Below are positions 8,559 through 17,259 of a stretch of DNA of 64,000 nt, piece after piece. The DNA is from Leptospira sp. (GTDB taxonomy: Bacteria; Spirochaetota; Leptospiria; Leptospirales; Leptospiraceae), in contig JAPZRK010000059.1 in NCBI GenBank assembly GCA_027531445.1, positions 62,001 through 126,000 of the forward strand, written 5' to 3'. Every line of letters starts with the position of its first letter. Position 1 is the first letter of the stretch. Position numbers and translations under genes: made by a program. A model generated the notes under the pieces. It saw only the letters and a program-made list of their open reading frames with translations. It made no database searches and was not told where the DNA came from.

Positions 8559-9985
8559 AACTCTAAACCTGCGGAAAGATAGATTCTTAAGAATTCCTTA
8601 TTTCCTTCCAACTGAGTAAAGGGTTCCGAAATCAAAATAGTTTTACGATCTGAATTTAGATATGCATAACATATGGAACCAAGGATAAACCCCTTCGGCC
8701 AAGAATCAAATCGATGAGTGATTTTCAAAATCCCCTCTATACCATTTCCCAACTCACTTGAGTTTCGATTCAAAAATATATCTCCTCTCAAATTGTTTCG
8801 AATATCATATCCAAATTGAATTCCGAAAAGTCTCTGTCCTTTATTTTCAAATCCTGGAACTTTCCGTTCTGAAAATTCAAAGAATATTTTATCATTTGGA
8901 AAGTAAACGGACTGATAAAGAAAAAAAGACGAATATCCACCCATTACTCTTGGTTCGGCGAGAGGTGCAGCAAATCCATTGCTAGATTTATCTAGTCTTG
9001 CATTTTGATCTTTTGAAGAAAATAGTCCACTCAGATTCCAATGGGTAAGACCAAAACTAGCATGGAGTGAAGCATATGCCAGAGTTGCATTGGTATCTTG
9101 TATTACTTCGGTCCAAGGTGCGGTTCGAGCTTTTCTTAACCCTGTGACTCGAATGATAGAAAGGTCAAATTGAAAACCCTCGTAAAATTTGATAGAACGC
9201 AATTCGATTCCAGAGTAGTTGAAATGTCCAAATTCGTAAGCGGTAGGAATCTGTGATGGGTCATTTGAATGATTGGGCTCTCTGTAAATGTAATGAAAGA
9301 ATTGTAAGTTTTCCCAAAACAAAAGGTCTGAACTTCGAATCGCTCCACCAACTACTTCCTTTCGGTCGTGATTCCAAGCACTTGGCTTAAGTGATTCCTC
9401 ACGGTGTTTAAAGGATAAGCTATGAAGTGCCAATGAAAATCCTGAGGTATCTACGATTTGAAATTGTCCGTAATTTGCCATACCATTGAATAAAAATCCG
9501 TAGCTGTCCAGGCGTTGCCAACCACGTCCGCCTTCCACTGCAAGTTTAAATCTGGACAGTTGTGTTTCATAACTGGATATCGCCTCGCTATCCCAAACAG
9601 AAGTTATCTCTTTTTCAAATTTTCTACTTTCTACGGCTTGCAAACGTGGACCGAGTATAAGAGAAAAGGCATGATTGCTTTGTTCATATCGAAAGCCAGC
9701 GATCGCATTCGCACCGACTAGTCCTGAGTATTTTCTTCCCTCATCATTTTCTGAGCCTCCCCTCTGGGAAAAAAATTGACCGCCTGAAAAGACTCGATGA
9801 TTGGAATGAAAACCAGTATTTCCGTCAGATGAAAATGCATTCGATTTCCAACGTGTTTGAGTAGCGACCTTGACTCTACCCCAGTCCTTCGTTGCCTTCA
9901 AATCATCCATTTGATAGTCAGAGTAGGATTCACTCAAAAGTGAATTAGAAAAAGAGGACATTAGAACGCCAAAAAGTCCGATCAT
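8555..9985 (-). CDS. Putative outer-membrane beta-barrel protein
   Basis: From ATG 9985 the protein has 476 residues with a signal peptide (MIGLFGVLMSSFSNSLL). The mature part alternates aromatic and polar residues in many short strands typical of a beta-barrel and ends in an aromatic C-terminal residue (LSAGLEF), the usual outer-membrane insertion signal. It may be related to capsule-assembly Wzi-like barrels, but no diagnostic motif was seen. The frame is open further upstream to 10147, with alternative ATGs at 10051 and 10147; these would overlap the divergent gene that starts at 9990, so the short form is preferred. Its stop overlaps the stop of the receiver-HATPase gene on the other strand. 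Confidence 0.72.
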   Translation of the reverse strand: MIGLFGVLMSSFSNSLLSESYSDYQMDDLKATKDWGRVKVATQTRWKSNAFSSDGNTGFHSNHRVFSGGQFFSQRGGSENDEGRKYSGLVGANAIAGFRYEQSNHAFSLILGPRLQAVESRKFEKEITSVWDSEAISSYETQLSRFKLAVEGGRGWQRLDSYGFLFNGMANYGQFQIVDTSGFSLALHSLSFKHREESLKPSAWNHDRKEVVGGAIRSSDLLFWENLQFFHYIYREPNHSNDPSQIPTAYEFGHFNYSGIELRSIKFYEGFQFDLSIIRVTGLRKARTAPWTEVIQDTNATLAYASLHASFGLTHWNLSGLFSSKDQNARLDKSSNGFAAPLAEPRVMGGYSSFFLYQSVYFPNDKIFFEFSERKVPGFENKGQRLFGIQFGYDIRNNLRGDIFLNRNSSELGNGIEGILKITHRFDSWPKGFILGSICYAYLNSDRKTILISEPFTQLEGNKEFLRIYLSAGLEF

Positions 9986-9989
9986 ATAA

Positions 9990-10622
9990 ATGAAAGTGAA
10001 ACGACTACTTCCATATAAATACTTTGGCCTACTATTCTTTCCGTTGATCATTGCATTACTTGTATGGCAAGAGGCAGATGCGAAACTATTGCGTGATTTA
10101 TCGCAATTCTTTCCCAAAGATGCCCTGAGTAACCAAGAAAGAGTCATCTATTTTGCCTTCTCCGAAGACAAAGATTTAAAGATTACCATCAGGCAACAAA
10201 AAGAAATGGCGCGTGCAATTGTGAGGTCAGCAGATCGACTCGACCTTCCTGATGGAACAACATTAGGTGGTTTACTCCCTAGTGAGTCTTTATTTTTATT
10301 TGTAATATCAAAAATCCGATCAAACCATGGAACGAACCAAATAGAAAATGGAAAATATGGAATCCTTTCTCTTTCCGAAAAAAAAATCAAAGATTTGGAA
10401 ACAAAGACTGGTTCGATGATAGATAGAAAATTTGACATTTATAATTATAACATACAATATAAAATTGCGATCATTCTATTCAAAGAAGCTCTTTCAACAG
10501 GTCTTACCACAAAACAAGCTTATTTTGAATTGTTTGATTTACCTTCGAATTCCGACGAGTGGAATCGTTTAGAAACGTATTATGTTGATCTCCATAAAAA
10601 ACTGATTGTATCAAGCGAGTGA
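9990..10622 (+). CDS. Exported protein, possibly a degenerate lytic transglycosylase
   Basis: The 210-residue protein carries a signal peptide or N-terminal anchor (hydrophobic segment about residues 11-26, then Ala-Asp-Ala). The middle has PSESLFLFVISKIRS followed by YGILSLS and a helical C-terminal part. This is loosely reminiscent of the ES...GLMQ layout of soluble lytic transglycosylases, but the motif is weak, so the call is tentative. The gene starts 4 bp from the divergently read barrel gene and has no recognisable ribosome binding site. It ends one base before the stop of the convergent flippase gene. Confidence 0.65.
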   Translation: MKVKRLLPYKYFGLLFFPLIIALLVWQEADAKLLRDLSQFFPKDALSNQERVIYFAFSEDKDLKITIRQQKEMARAIVRSADRLDLPDGTTLGGLLPSESLFLFVISKIRSNHGTNQIENGKYGILSLSEKKIKDLETKTGSMIDRKFDIYNYNIQYKIAIILFKEALSTGLTTKQAYFELFDLPSNSDEWNRLETYYVDLHKKLIVSSE

Positions 10623-11903
10623 TCACTTCCTAAAAAAAGCTAAAAAATAGCCAACTAAAATTAGCCAAGAAACGATTTGTCCTAAAAAGAGCGAAACTGC
10701 GGCGCCGTTTGCACCAGCATCTGGAATAATCCAAAAATCAAATAATGCACCAAATAACAAACGCAATAGGGCTAGCCCAGCTAACATTTTTGGTTGGCCT
10801 AATGCAAATAAAGCGGTGCCAAGTGGTGCAAAAACGAGTTGTAGCAAAAAATTTGGATATAAGATTTTAAAAACGGAGATCGAATTCGAATATTTTGCTC
10901 CAAATAAAAGATTCAAAATAGGTTCAGCAAGCAAGATGCCCGGTAAAAGACAAAGTGCAATCAATCCACCGAGCAATACCGCTTTTTTCAAAAAGATCGG
11001 AAACTCTGAAGAATCGGCTAGTCTCGATAACTTCGGATAGATGATTGAATTGAAAGTGGCTAGTATAATGCCAAATCCACTAAATAATTGTAATGCTGTA
11101 CCATAATCGGCAACGATTTCAGCAGGATGAAATTGATTTAGGAAAAATATTTCCAATCGATCCGAAAGGATGGCAAATATGGATGCTGTAAATGCCCATA
11201 AATTAAAGAGGATCAATTTACGTTCACTTTCTTTGACTAATTGCTTTTCAGCAGTCCAACTTATCTCCTTTCCACCAAAGAAGATAAAAAATAAAAACAA
11301 AACAAATATTGGAGAGATGGCAAAAATAGATAAGATATCTAAATATGTGAGAGGGTGGATAGATGTTTCGGCGATAAAAAATAAAATTCCTAGCCTCAAC
11401 AAATTAGGCATTGGATTCCAGAATGAAAGCGCAATGTACTTTCTGTAGGAGATAAATATACTTTCAAAATATGATAAGAAGGATACGATGATACCACCTA
11501 TCACTAAAATTATAAGAACAAAGTAATTTTCGTAACTGAGTGCAAAAGCCAAAATAGAAATTGCAGTTAAAATAAGAAATGAATAGAACTTAATTCTAAG
11601 AGAAGCATTTAAAAGTGCGCCAGGATCTTCCCCTTTGTCAGCTAACGGAGAGATATACTTGATCAAAGCGTTCGGCAAACCAAATTCTGCAATTGCGAGA
11701 ACAACTGGCAATAAGCTAAGATAGTATTGAAATTTTCCATTCTCCGTTTTGCTAAGCAGATTGACTGCGTAGATCATAAAGGCAAGATTTGTGATAGAAG
11801 AAATTGCTTTAGAAACACTAACAAAAAATGAATTTTTTAAAACCCCTTCTCTCTTTAATTCAGATTTTAGAAGGGAAAATAAATTTTTAATTTTCTTCAT
11901 CAT
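10623..11903 (-). CDS. Polysaccharide/lipid flippase of the MOP superfamily
   Basis: The protein of about 426 residues is almost entirely hydrophobic, with about a dozen membrane segments, and has the layout of Wzx-type polysaccharide translocases. Such proteins move lipid-linked glycans or other precursors across the inner membrane. The N-terminal block (SVSKAISSITNLAFMIYAVN) and the late LFALGQPKMLAGLALLRLL segment are typical. The start is ATG 11903 or 11900; both lie inside the end of the PAP2 gene, so the two genes are translationally coupled. The neighbouring PAP2 phosphatase fits recycling of undecaprenyl-phosphate or another lipid carrier. The cargo is unknown. Confidence 0.83.
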   Translation of the reverse strand: MMKKIKNLFSLLKSELKREGVLKNSFFVSVSKAISSITNLAFMIYAVNLLSKTENGKFQYYLSLLPVVLAIAEFGLPNALIKYISPLADKGEDPGALLNASLRIKFYSFLILTAISILAFALSYENYFVLIILVIGGIIVSFLSYFESIFISYRKYIALSFWNPMPNLLRLGILFFIAETSIHPLTYLDILSIFAISPIFVLFLFFIFFGGKEISWTAEKQLVKESERKLILFNLWAFTASIFAILSDRLEIFFLNQFHPAEIVADYGTALQLFSGFGIILATFNSIIYPKLSRLADSSEFPIFLKKAVLLGGLIALCLLPGILLAEPILNLLFGAKYSNSISVFKILYPNFLLQLVFAPLGTALFALGQPKMLAGLALLRLLFGALFDFWIIPDAGANGAAVSLFLGQIVSWLILVGYFLAFFRK

Positions 11904-12906
11904 TGCCAATTAAGAGAAATTTACCATGAGCAATGTTTTGAAGTATAATAGGAAATAAACATACCAAACAAAAACTGATTAGAAAATACCGTAAATATCT
12001 TAAAAATAAATCCTCTTTCCAAATCGAATTTTTTACGAATTGGGCTGGGAACACATAGAATATTAAACCGATGATCAATAAAATTAAAATTCGCACAACA
12101 ATTGTTAAAAAATTAATCTTTCCACCTCTAGTAGGGAAATTCCAGTTTAAAAAATGAGCTTTGGAAAAACGTGGATAGAATAACATACCCATCCAAAATC
12201 CGGCGAGCGCCCCAGCCGACGTCATAGCACTCGAAAGACTGTAAAAATGTTCCGCTGACAAATGCGGAGAATCAAGTAACAAAATAGAAAGCGTCAAAAT
12301 CAGACCTAAAAGGGTAAGTGTTCTGTGATTTTCAGTTTTAAAAAAATAATGTTCCATCGCTTTGCGATCAAAATTCCTTAAGATAAGAAGAAGTATTGTT
12401 AAATGGATGGTGCCCAAGATGAAACCCAAGGTAACATCCCCTAAATAGTGAACTCCTAAATACATTCTCGAAAAAGGGGTAAACACAATGATCAAGGCAC
12501 AAAAGATTCGAAACGCTATCTGTTGAATCCGGTATGCTAATAGACCCCAAACAACAACTGCTACATAAGAATGCCCGGAAGGTAGTCCGAAGGCCCGTTC
12601 ATCAAATGCTTCTGGATATGGATAAGGCCTAGGGCTTTCCAGAAAAAACTTGGCCAGAGCAATGACGACGCCAGCCGTCAAAAGTCCAAATGAAAGTTCG
12701 ATGGCAAGCTTTGGTCGAAAGAGAGTATAAATCAAAGAAATTAGCAGTAAAAAGAAAGTCGATCCACCAATGTGATGGCAGAAAGTAGAGACACTCATGA
12801 GAATGCCTCCGATTTGAAGGTCGAAGAAATGAAGGCTTTGGAGGGGCTCCATGGAGAACCAGATGGATTGTGCCAATTCATGAGTCATGAGCATATGATT
12901 TTCCAT
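11887..12906 (-). CDS. PAP2-family membrane phosphatase
   Basis: The 339-residue multi-TM protein has all three PAP2 motifs: KFFLESPRP (motif 1, K-x6-RP), PSGH in GLPSGHSYVAV (motif 2) and SRMYLGVHYLGD (motif 3, SR-x5-H-x3-D). It should remove phosphate from a lipid diphosphate or phosphatidate at the outer face of the inner membrane. About 120 extra C-terminal residues form further membrane spans beyond the usual PAP2 core. It precedes and overlaps the flippase gene, so a joint role in glycan-lipid carrier turnover is plausible. The start at 12906 is the most upstream ATG; ATG 12888 is an alternative. Confidence 0.87.
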   Translation of the reverse strand: MENHMLMTHELAQSIWFSMEPLQSLHFFDLQIGGILMSVSTFCHHIGGSTFFLLLISLIYTLFRPKLAIELSFGLLTAGVVIALAKFFLESPRPYPYPEAFDERAFGLPSGHSYVAVVVWGLLAYRIQQIAFRIFCALIIVFTPFSRMYLGVHYLGDVTLGFILGTIHLTILLLILRNFDRKAMEHYFFKTENHRTLTLLGLILTLSILLLDSPHLSAEHFYSLSSAMTSAGALAGFWMGMLFYPRFSKAHFLNWNFPTRGGKINFLTIVVRILILLIIGLIFYVFPAQFVKNSIWKEDLFLRYLRYFLISFCLVCLFPIILQNIAHGKFLLIGNDEEN

Positions 12907-12950
12907 CTAGAATTAAAATCCAACTTGATTTCATAAAGTTTTATTTTCAA

Positions 12951-13778
12951 ATGTATGCAGTTCCCATGGACGAAAAGACCAATCCTAACTTTGAAAGCTT
13001 ATTTGTCATTCCCAGAGAGATTCCGAAGACAATTCTTCGAAACCTACTTGAGATGATCTATGATGTAAAGGTCACCGGTTCCCAGTACATCCCCATGACG
13101 GGCGGAGCGTTGATTGTTTCAAATCACACTGATTACTTAGATATACCTGTTCAAGGAACGTATACAGAAAGAAAGATCGTTTACCTTGGAAAGTATGAGT
13201 TATTCCACCCGCAAGAAGACATTATGAGATACGTGAATCACAGGAATTCACCTTTCAATTACCCACCACTTAGTTTCACAAAACCCATCGTCGAAGCCAC
13301 TTTAGCTTCTTTGGGAGGCATTTTAAAAGCAAACCTGATTAGCTGGGGAAGTATGCCTATCATTCGAAATGCGGCAGGTGAGTCAGAGATGGATAAAAAA
13401 TCTGCCATGGAATACTATGGCAAGCTAGAAGATTATATGGTCAATTTGATGAAAGAGGGCGAAATGCTTTCCATTTATCCGGAAGGTACTCGATCTGAAA
13501 CTGGCGAAATGACAGCTTTCAAAGCGATGGCGGCCAAGCTTGCGATTCGCGCAAACGTCCCTATAATACCGTCGGGTATTTCAGGGGCTACCAATATGTC
13601 AAAGCCCATGGCATTCTTGTCAGGCGAGGCTTTCAAAACCAAAATTCGATACAATATTGGGAAGCCCATTTTACCCTCTCAGTTCCCTACCGGTCCAGAA
13701 AAAAAGGCGGCTAAGGAACTTACCGAAATGTTGGAGAAACGTGTTCGCGAATTGATACTTGCTCCAGAATCTGATTAA
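12951..13778 (+). CDS. 1-acyl-sn-glycerol-3-phosphate acyltransferase family protein
   Basis: The 275-residue PlsC-type acyltransferase has the catalytic NHTDYLD motif (His59 and Asp64, HX4D) and the glycerophosphate-binding block IYPEGTRS (about 178-185). It would transfer an acyl group to lysophosphatidate or a related acceptor at the inner membrane. No long membrane anchor is visible, so attachment is probably peripheral. ATG 12951 is used; ATG 12966 is nearly as good, and neither has a clear ribosome binding site. The gene diverges from the PAP2 phosphatase with a 44-bp gap, consistent with an envelope-lipid neighbourhood. A second, more divergent acyltransferase is encoded at 39827-41095. 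Confidence 0.88.
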   Translation: MYAVPMDEKTNPNFESLFVIPREIPKTILRNLLEMIYDVKVTGSQYIPMTGGALIVSNHTDYLDIPVQGTYTERKIVYLGKYELFHPQEDIMRYVNHRNSPFNYPPLSFTKPIVEATLASLGGILKANLISWGSMPIIRNAAGESEMDKKSAMEYYGKLEDYMVNLMKEGEMLSIYPEGTRSETGEMTAFKAMAAKLAIRANVPIIPSGISGATNMSKPMAFLSGEAFKTKIRYNIGKPILPSQFPTGPEKKAAKELTEMLEKRVRELILAPESD

Positions 13779-13816
13779 CGAATTGATTTACGGATAGTTC
13801 TAAAACTATCTTCACA

Positions 13817-13841
13817 AAGATTCAAATTGCAATTGAATCTT
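13817..13841. terminator. Inverted repeat between plsC-like gene and icmF
   Basis: A perfect 9-bp inverted repeat with a 7-base loop (AAGATTCAA / TTGAATCTT) is followed by a pyrimidine-rich tract (CTCATTTCTTTCT). A smaller hairpin (GATAGTT / AACTATC) lies just upstream at 13795-13812. The pair could end transcription of the acyltransferase gene or control icmF, which starts 28 bp later. The T run is not continuous, so a terminator is only one reading. Confidence 0.4.
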
Positions 13842-13869
13842 CTCATTTCTTTCTGATAGATGTTCTTGT

Positions 13870-16800
13870 ATGACTCAAGAATTTACTCCTTACATTCCCA
13901 CTCACAAAATACGCTTTGTCACCGCGGCATCACTCTTTGATGGACATGATGCTTCCATCAATATCATGCGCCGCATCCTCCAACAAAGTGGAGTTGAAGT
14001 CATTCATTTGGGACATAATAGAAGTGTTAGAGAAATTGTTGAGTGTGCCATCCAAGAAGATGTCCAAGGAATTGCACTTACAAGCTATCAAGGTGGTCAT
14101 GTTGAATACTTCAAATACATGATAGATCTTTTAAAAGAAAACGGAGCAGGTCACATAAAAGTTTTCGGAGGAGGAGGTGGAACAATTCTTCCTTCCGAGA
14201 TCGTAGACTTACACGCATATGGCGTTACGCATATTTATTCACCCGATGAAGGTCGTGTCTTGGGTTTGCAAGGAATGATAAACGATGTGGTCAAACAGTC
14301 CGATTTTTTAACACCACTTTCATTCAATGGAGATTTACATTCATTTATCTTAAAAAAGAATCCGTTGGCGTTGGGCCAAGCTATCACGCAAATGGAATTC
14401 TCTTTACTCAATGACTCGGCTTCCATATCCCTTAAATTTGATTTTCCTCCTTTGGAACGAACCATTCCAGTCTTAGGTATAACTGGTACAGGTGGTGCAG
14501 GAAAATCTTCCCTTACCGATGAACTTGTAAGGAGATTCCTTTTAGATTTTCCCGATAAAACGATTGCTATCCTTTCCGTTGATCCCTCCAAACGAAAGAC
14601 AGGCGGTGCCTTGCTTGGAGATCGTATTCGAATGAATGCAATTTTCAATGAAAGAGTTTATATGAGATCGTTCGCAACGCGTGAGGCTAACATTGCTTTA
14701 AATCGAAGCGTCAAGGGAGCGATTCAGATTCTAAAGTCAGCCGGTTTCGATCTGATTGTTGTCGAAACAGCGGGAATTGGACAAAGTGATTCTGAAATTA
14801 CAGAAGTATCGGATGTTTCCTTGTATGTAATGACTCCCGAATATGGAGCCGCAACACAGTTAGAAAAAATCGACATGATTGATTATGCGGACATCATCGC
14901 CATCAACAAATTTGACAAACCTGGTTCTCTTGATGCGCAACGTGATGTCAAGAAACAGTACCAAAGGTCACGTCAATTGTTTGAAAAGAGTATCGATGAT
15001 ATGCCTGTTTTTGGAACGATTGCATCACAGTTTCAGGATAATGGGACTGATGACCTGTATCAATTTCTAATCAAGACAATCATATCTCGAATGAAACTAA
15101 ACTGGGTTTCAAATTTTGAAAACATAAGATCAAAAAATCAAATTTCGGTCGTTCTTCCTCCAGATCGTGTGCGTTATTTGGCAGAGATCAAAGAAGAAAT
15201 TGATCGAAGTCAGAAATTTGTAGAAAAAGAATCGTTGACTGCAAGAGCCGCCTATCAGTTAAAAGGTGCTATTTCGATACTAGAAAAGTCTGGAAAAGAT
15301 ACAAAAGATTTAAAATCAGAATTTCAAATCTTTTGGGATTCTTTATCTCTAGATTCCAAAAAGTATATCGAAGAATGGCAATCCAAGATTGAAGCTTTTC
15401 AAAAAGAATCGTACAGCTATTTTGTCCGCGGAAAAGAAATCAAGGTATTGAATTATACTGAATCCTTGAGTCACCTCAAGATACCCAAGATCGCCGTACC
15501 AAGGTTTGTTGATTGGGGTGATATTATTCGTTGGAGTTATGAAGAAAATTTTCCAGGTTTTTTCCCTTTCACTGCTGGAGTTTTCCCTTTTAAAAGGACT
15601 GGTGAAGATCCAACCCGTATGTTTGCTGGAGAAGGTGGGCCAGAAAGAACCAATCGTCGTTTTCATTACCTAAGTTCTGGTATGCCTGCAAAACGGCTCT
15701 CAACTGCCTTTGATTCGGTAACACTTTATGGTGAAGATCCAGATTTAAGACCAGATATCTATGGTAAAATTGGAAATGCGGGAGTCAACGTTGCAACGTT
15801 AGATGATGCAAAGAAACTATATTCTGGATTTGATTTATGCGATCCGGCTACTTCGGTTTCTATGACAATCAATGGTCCTGCACCAATCGTACTTTCCTTT
15901 TTTCTAAATGCGGCGATTGACCAACAATGTGAAAAATACATTCGATCAGAGGGTCTGGAAACAGAAGTTCAAAAAACATTGGACAAAATCTTTGCGACCA
16001 AAGGTGTGAATAGACCCTCCTTTGAAGGCGGTTTACCAGATGGAAATGATGGACTTGGTTTGATGTTGCTTGGAGTTTCTGGCGAAGAAGTCCTTCCTAG
16101 AGAGACTTACGAAAAAATCAAAAAATCCGCATTGAATCAAGTAAGAGGAACCGTTCAAGCAGATATACTAAAAGAAGACCAAGCTCAAAATACTTGTATT
16201 TTTTCAACAGAGTTTGCCCTAAAAATGATGGGGGATATCCAGAGTTATTTTATAGAACAAAATGTACGTAATTTTTACTCGGTATCGATTAGCGGCTATC
16301 ATATCGCAGAAGCCGGTGCCAATCCTATCACACAAGTTGCCTTTACATTGGCAAACGGGTTTACATATGTCGAATACTATCTAAGTCGGGGAATGCAGAT
16401 AGACGATTTTGCACCTAACTTATCATTCTTTTTTTCAAATGGTATTGATCCTGAATATTCGGTAATAGGAAGAGTGGCTAGACGGATTTGGGCAAAGGCG
16501 ATGAAGTATAAGTACTCTGCTAACGATCGTTCCCAAATGCTAAAGTATCATATTCAAACATCTGGACGATCCCTTCACTCGCAAGAGATTGATTTCAATG
16601 ATATACGAACGACATTGCAGGCTCTGTATGCAATCTATGATAATTGTAATTCCCTTCATACGAATGCTTATGATGAGGCTATAACCACACCAACAGAAGA
16701 TTCCGTTAGACGAGCCGTTGCAATTCAATTGATCATCAATAGAGAGCTAGGTTTGGCAAAAAACGAAAATACCTTACAAGGATCGTTTATTATTGAAGAA

Positions 16801-17244
16801 TTAACTGACCTTGTGGAGCAGGCCATCCTTCAAGAGTTTCATCGGATCAGCGAAAGAGGTGGAGTGTTGGGAGCGATGGAGAGAATGTACCAACGAAATA
16901 AAATTCAAGAAGAGTCACTCTACTACGAAACATTAAAGCATACTGGTGAATATCCAATCATCGGGGTAAACACATTCTTAAGTAAAGAAGGTTCACCCAC
17001 TGTGATTCCAGGAGAAGTGATTCGCTCTACCGATGTGGAAAAGAAATCTCAGATTCAGAATCTAAACCAATTTAAATTAAGGAACCAAGCGAAGATTGAC
17101 GACGCCATTTTTAAATTAAAGGATAGTTCTAGAAATAAGAATAATGTATTTACGGAGCTTTTAGAAACCGTCAAAGTGGCGTCTCTTGGTCAGATTTCGC
17201 AAGCTTTGTATGAGGTAGGCGGTCAATACCGAAGAAACATGTAA
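13870..17244 (+). CDS. icmF: Fused isobutyryl-CoA mutase IcmF
   Basis: The 1124-residue protein joins three parts. First is a cobalamin-binding domain (about 1-145) with SLFDGHDASIN, where His26 is the base-off B12 ligand. Second is a MeaB-like G domain (about 200-415) with Walker A GTGGAGKSS (205-213) and NKFD (346-349). Third is the CoA mutase barrel (about 550-1124). This order is that of IcmF, which interconverts isobutyryl-CoA and butyryl-CoA (some forms also isovaleryl/pivalyl-CoA) and repairs its own cofactor. Two substrate-site positions match IcmF rather than methylmalonyl-CoA mutase: Phe572 in AGVFPF (Tyr in MCM) and Gln773 in AQNTCIF (Arg in MCM). It acts in the cytoplasm in branched-chain or fatty acid metabolism. 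Length is normal for the family. Confidence 0.95.
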   Translation: MTQEFTPYIPTHKIRFVTAASLFDGHDASINIMRRILQQSGVEVIHLGHNRSVREIVECAIQEDVQGIALTSYQGGHVEYFKYMIDLLKENGAGHIKVFGGGGGTILPSEIVDLHAYGVTHIYSPDEGRVLGLQGMINDVVKQSDFLTPLSFNGDLHSFILKKNPLALGQAITQMEFSLLNDSASISLKFDFPPLERTIPVLGITGTGGAGKSSLTDELVRRFLLDFPDKTIAILSVDPSKRKTGGALLGDRIRMNAIFNERVYMRSFATREANIALNRSVKGAIQILKSAGFDLIVVETAGIGQSDSEITEVSDVSLYVMTPEYGAATQLEKIDMIDYADIIAINKFDKPGSLDAQRDVKKQYQRSRQLFEKSIDDMPVFGTIASQFQDNGTDDLYQFLIKTIISRMKLNWVSNFENIRSKNQISVVLPPDRVRYLAEIKEEIDRSQKFVEKESLTARAAYQLKGAISILEKSGKDTKDLKSEFQIFWDSLSLDSKKYIEEWQSKIEAFQKESYSYFVRGKEIKVLNYTESLSHLKIPKIAVPRFVDWGDIIRWSYEENFPGFFPFTAGVFPFKRTGEDPTRMFAGEGGPERTNRRFHYLSSGMPAKRLSTAFDSVTLYGEDPDLRPDIYGKIGNAGVNVATLDDAKKLYSGFDLCDPATSVSMTINGPAPIVLSFFLNAAIDQQCEKYIRSEGLETEVQKTLDKIFATKGVNRPSFEGGLPDGNDGLGLMLLGVSGEEVLPRETYEKIKKSALNQVRGTVQADILKEDQAQNTCIFSTEFALKMMGDIQSYFIEQNVRNFYSVSISGYHIAEAGANPITQVAFTLANGFTYVEYYLSRGMQIDDFAPNLSFFFSNGIDPEYSVIGRVARRIWAKAMKYKYSANDRSQMLKYHIQTSGRSLHSQEIDFNDIRTTLQALYAIYDNCNSLHTNAYDEAITTPTEDSVRRAVAIQLIINRELGLAKNENTLQGSFIIEELTDLVEQAILQEFHRISERGGVLGAMERMYQRNKIQEESLYYETLKHTGEYPIIGVNTFLSKEGSPTVIPGEVIRSTDVEKKSQIQNLNQFKLRNQAKIDDAIFKLKDSSRNKNNVFTELLETVKVASLGQISQALYEVGGQYRRNM

Positions 17245-17259
17245 TGGGTTGGTCTAGAT

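Noticed and set aside
14235..14648. 137-codon minus-strand open frame
   Set aside because: It is antisense to the G-domain of icmF, whose motifs are unmistakable.
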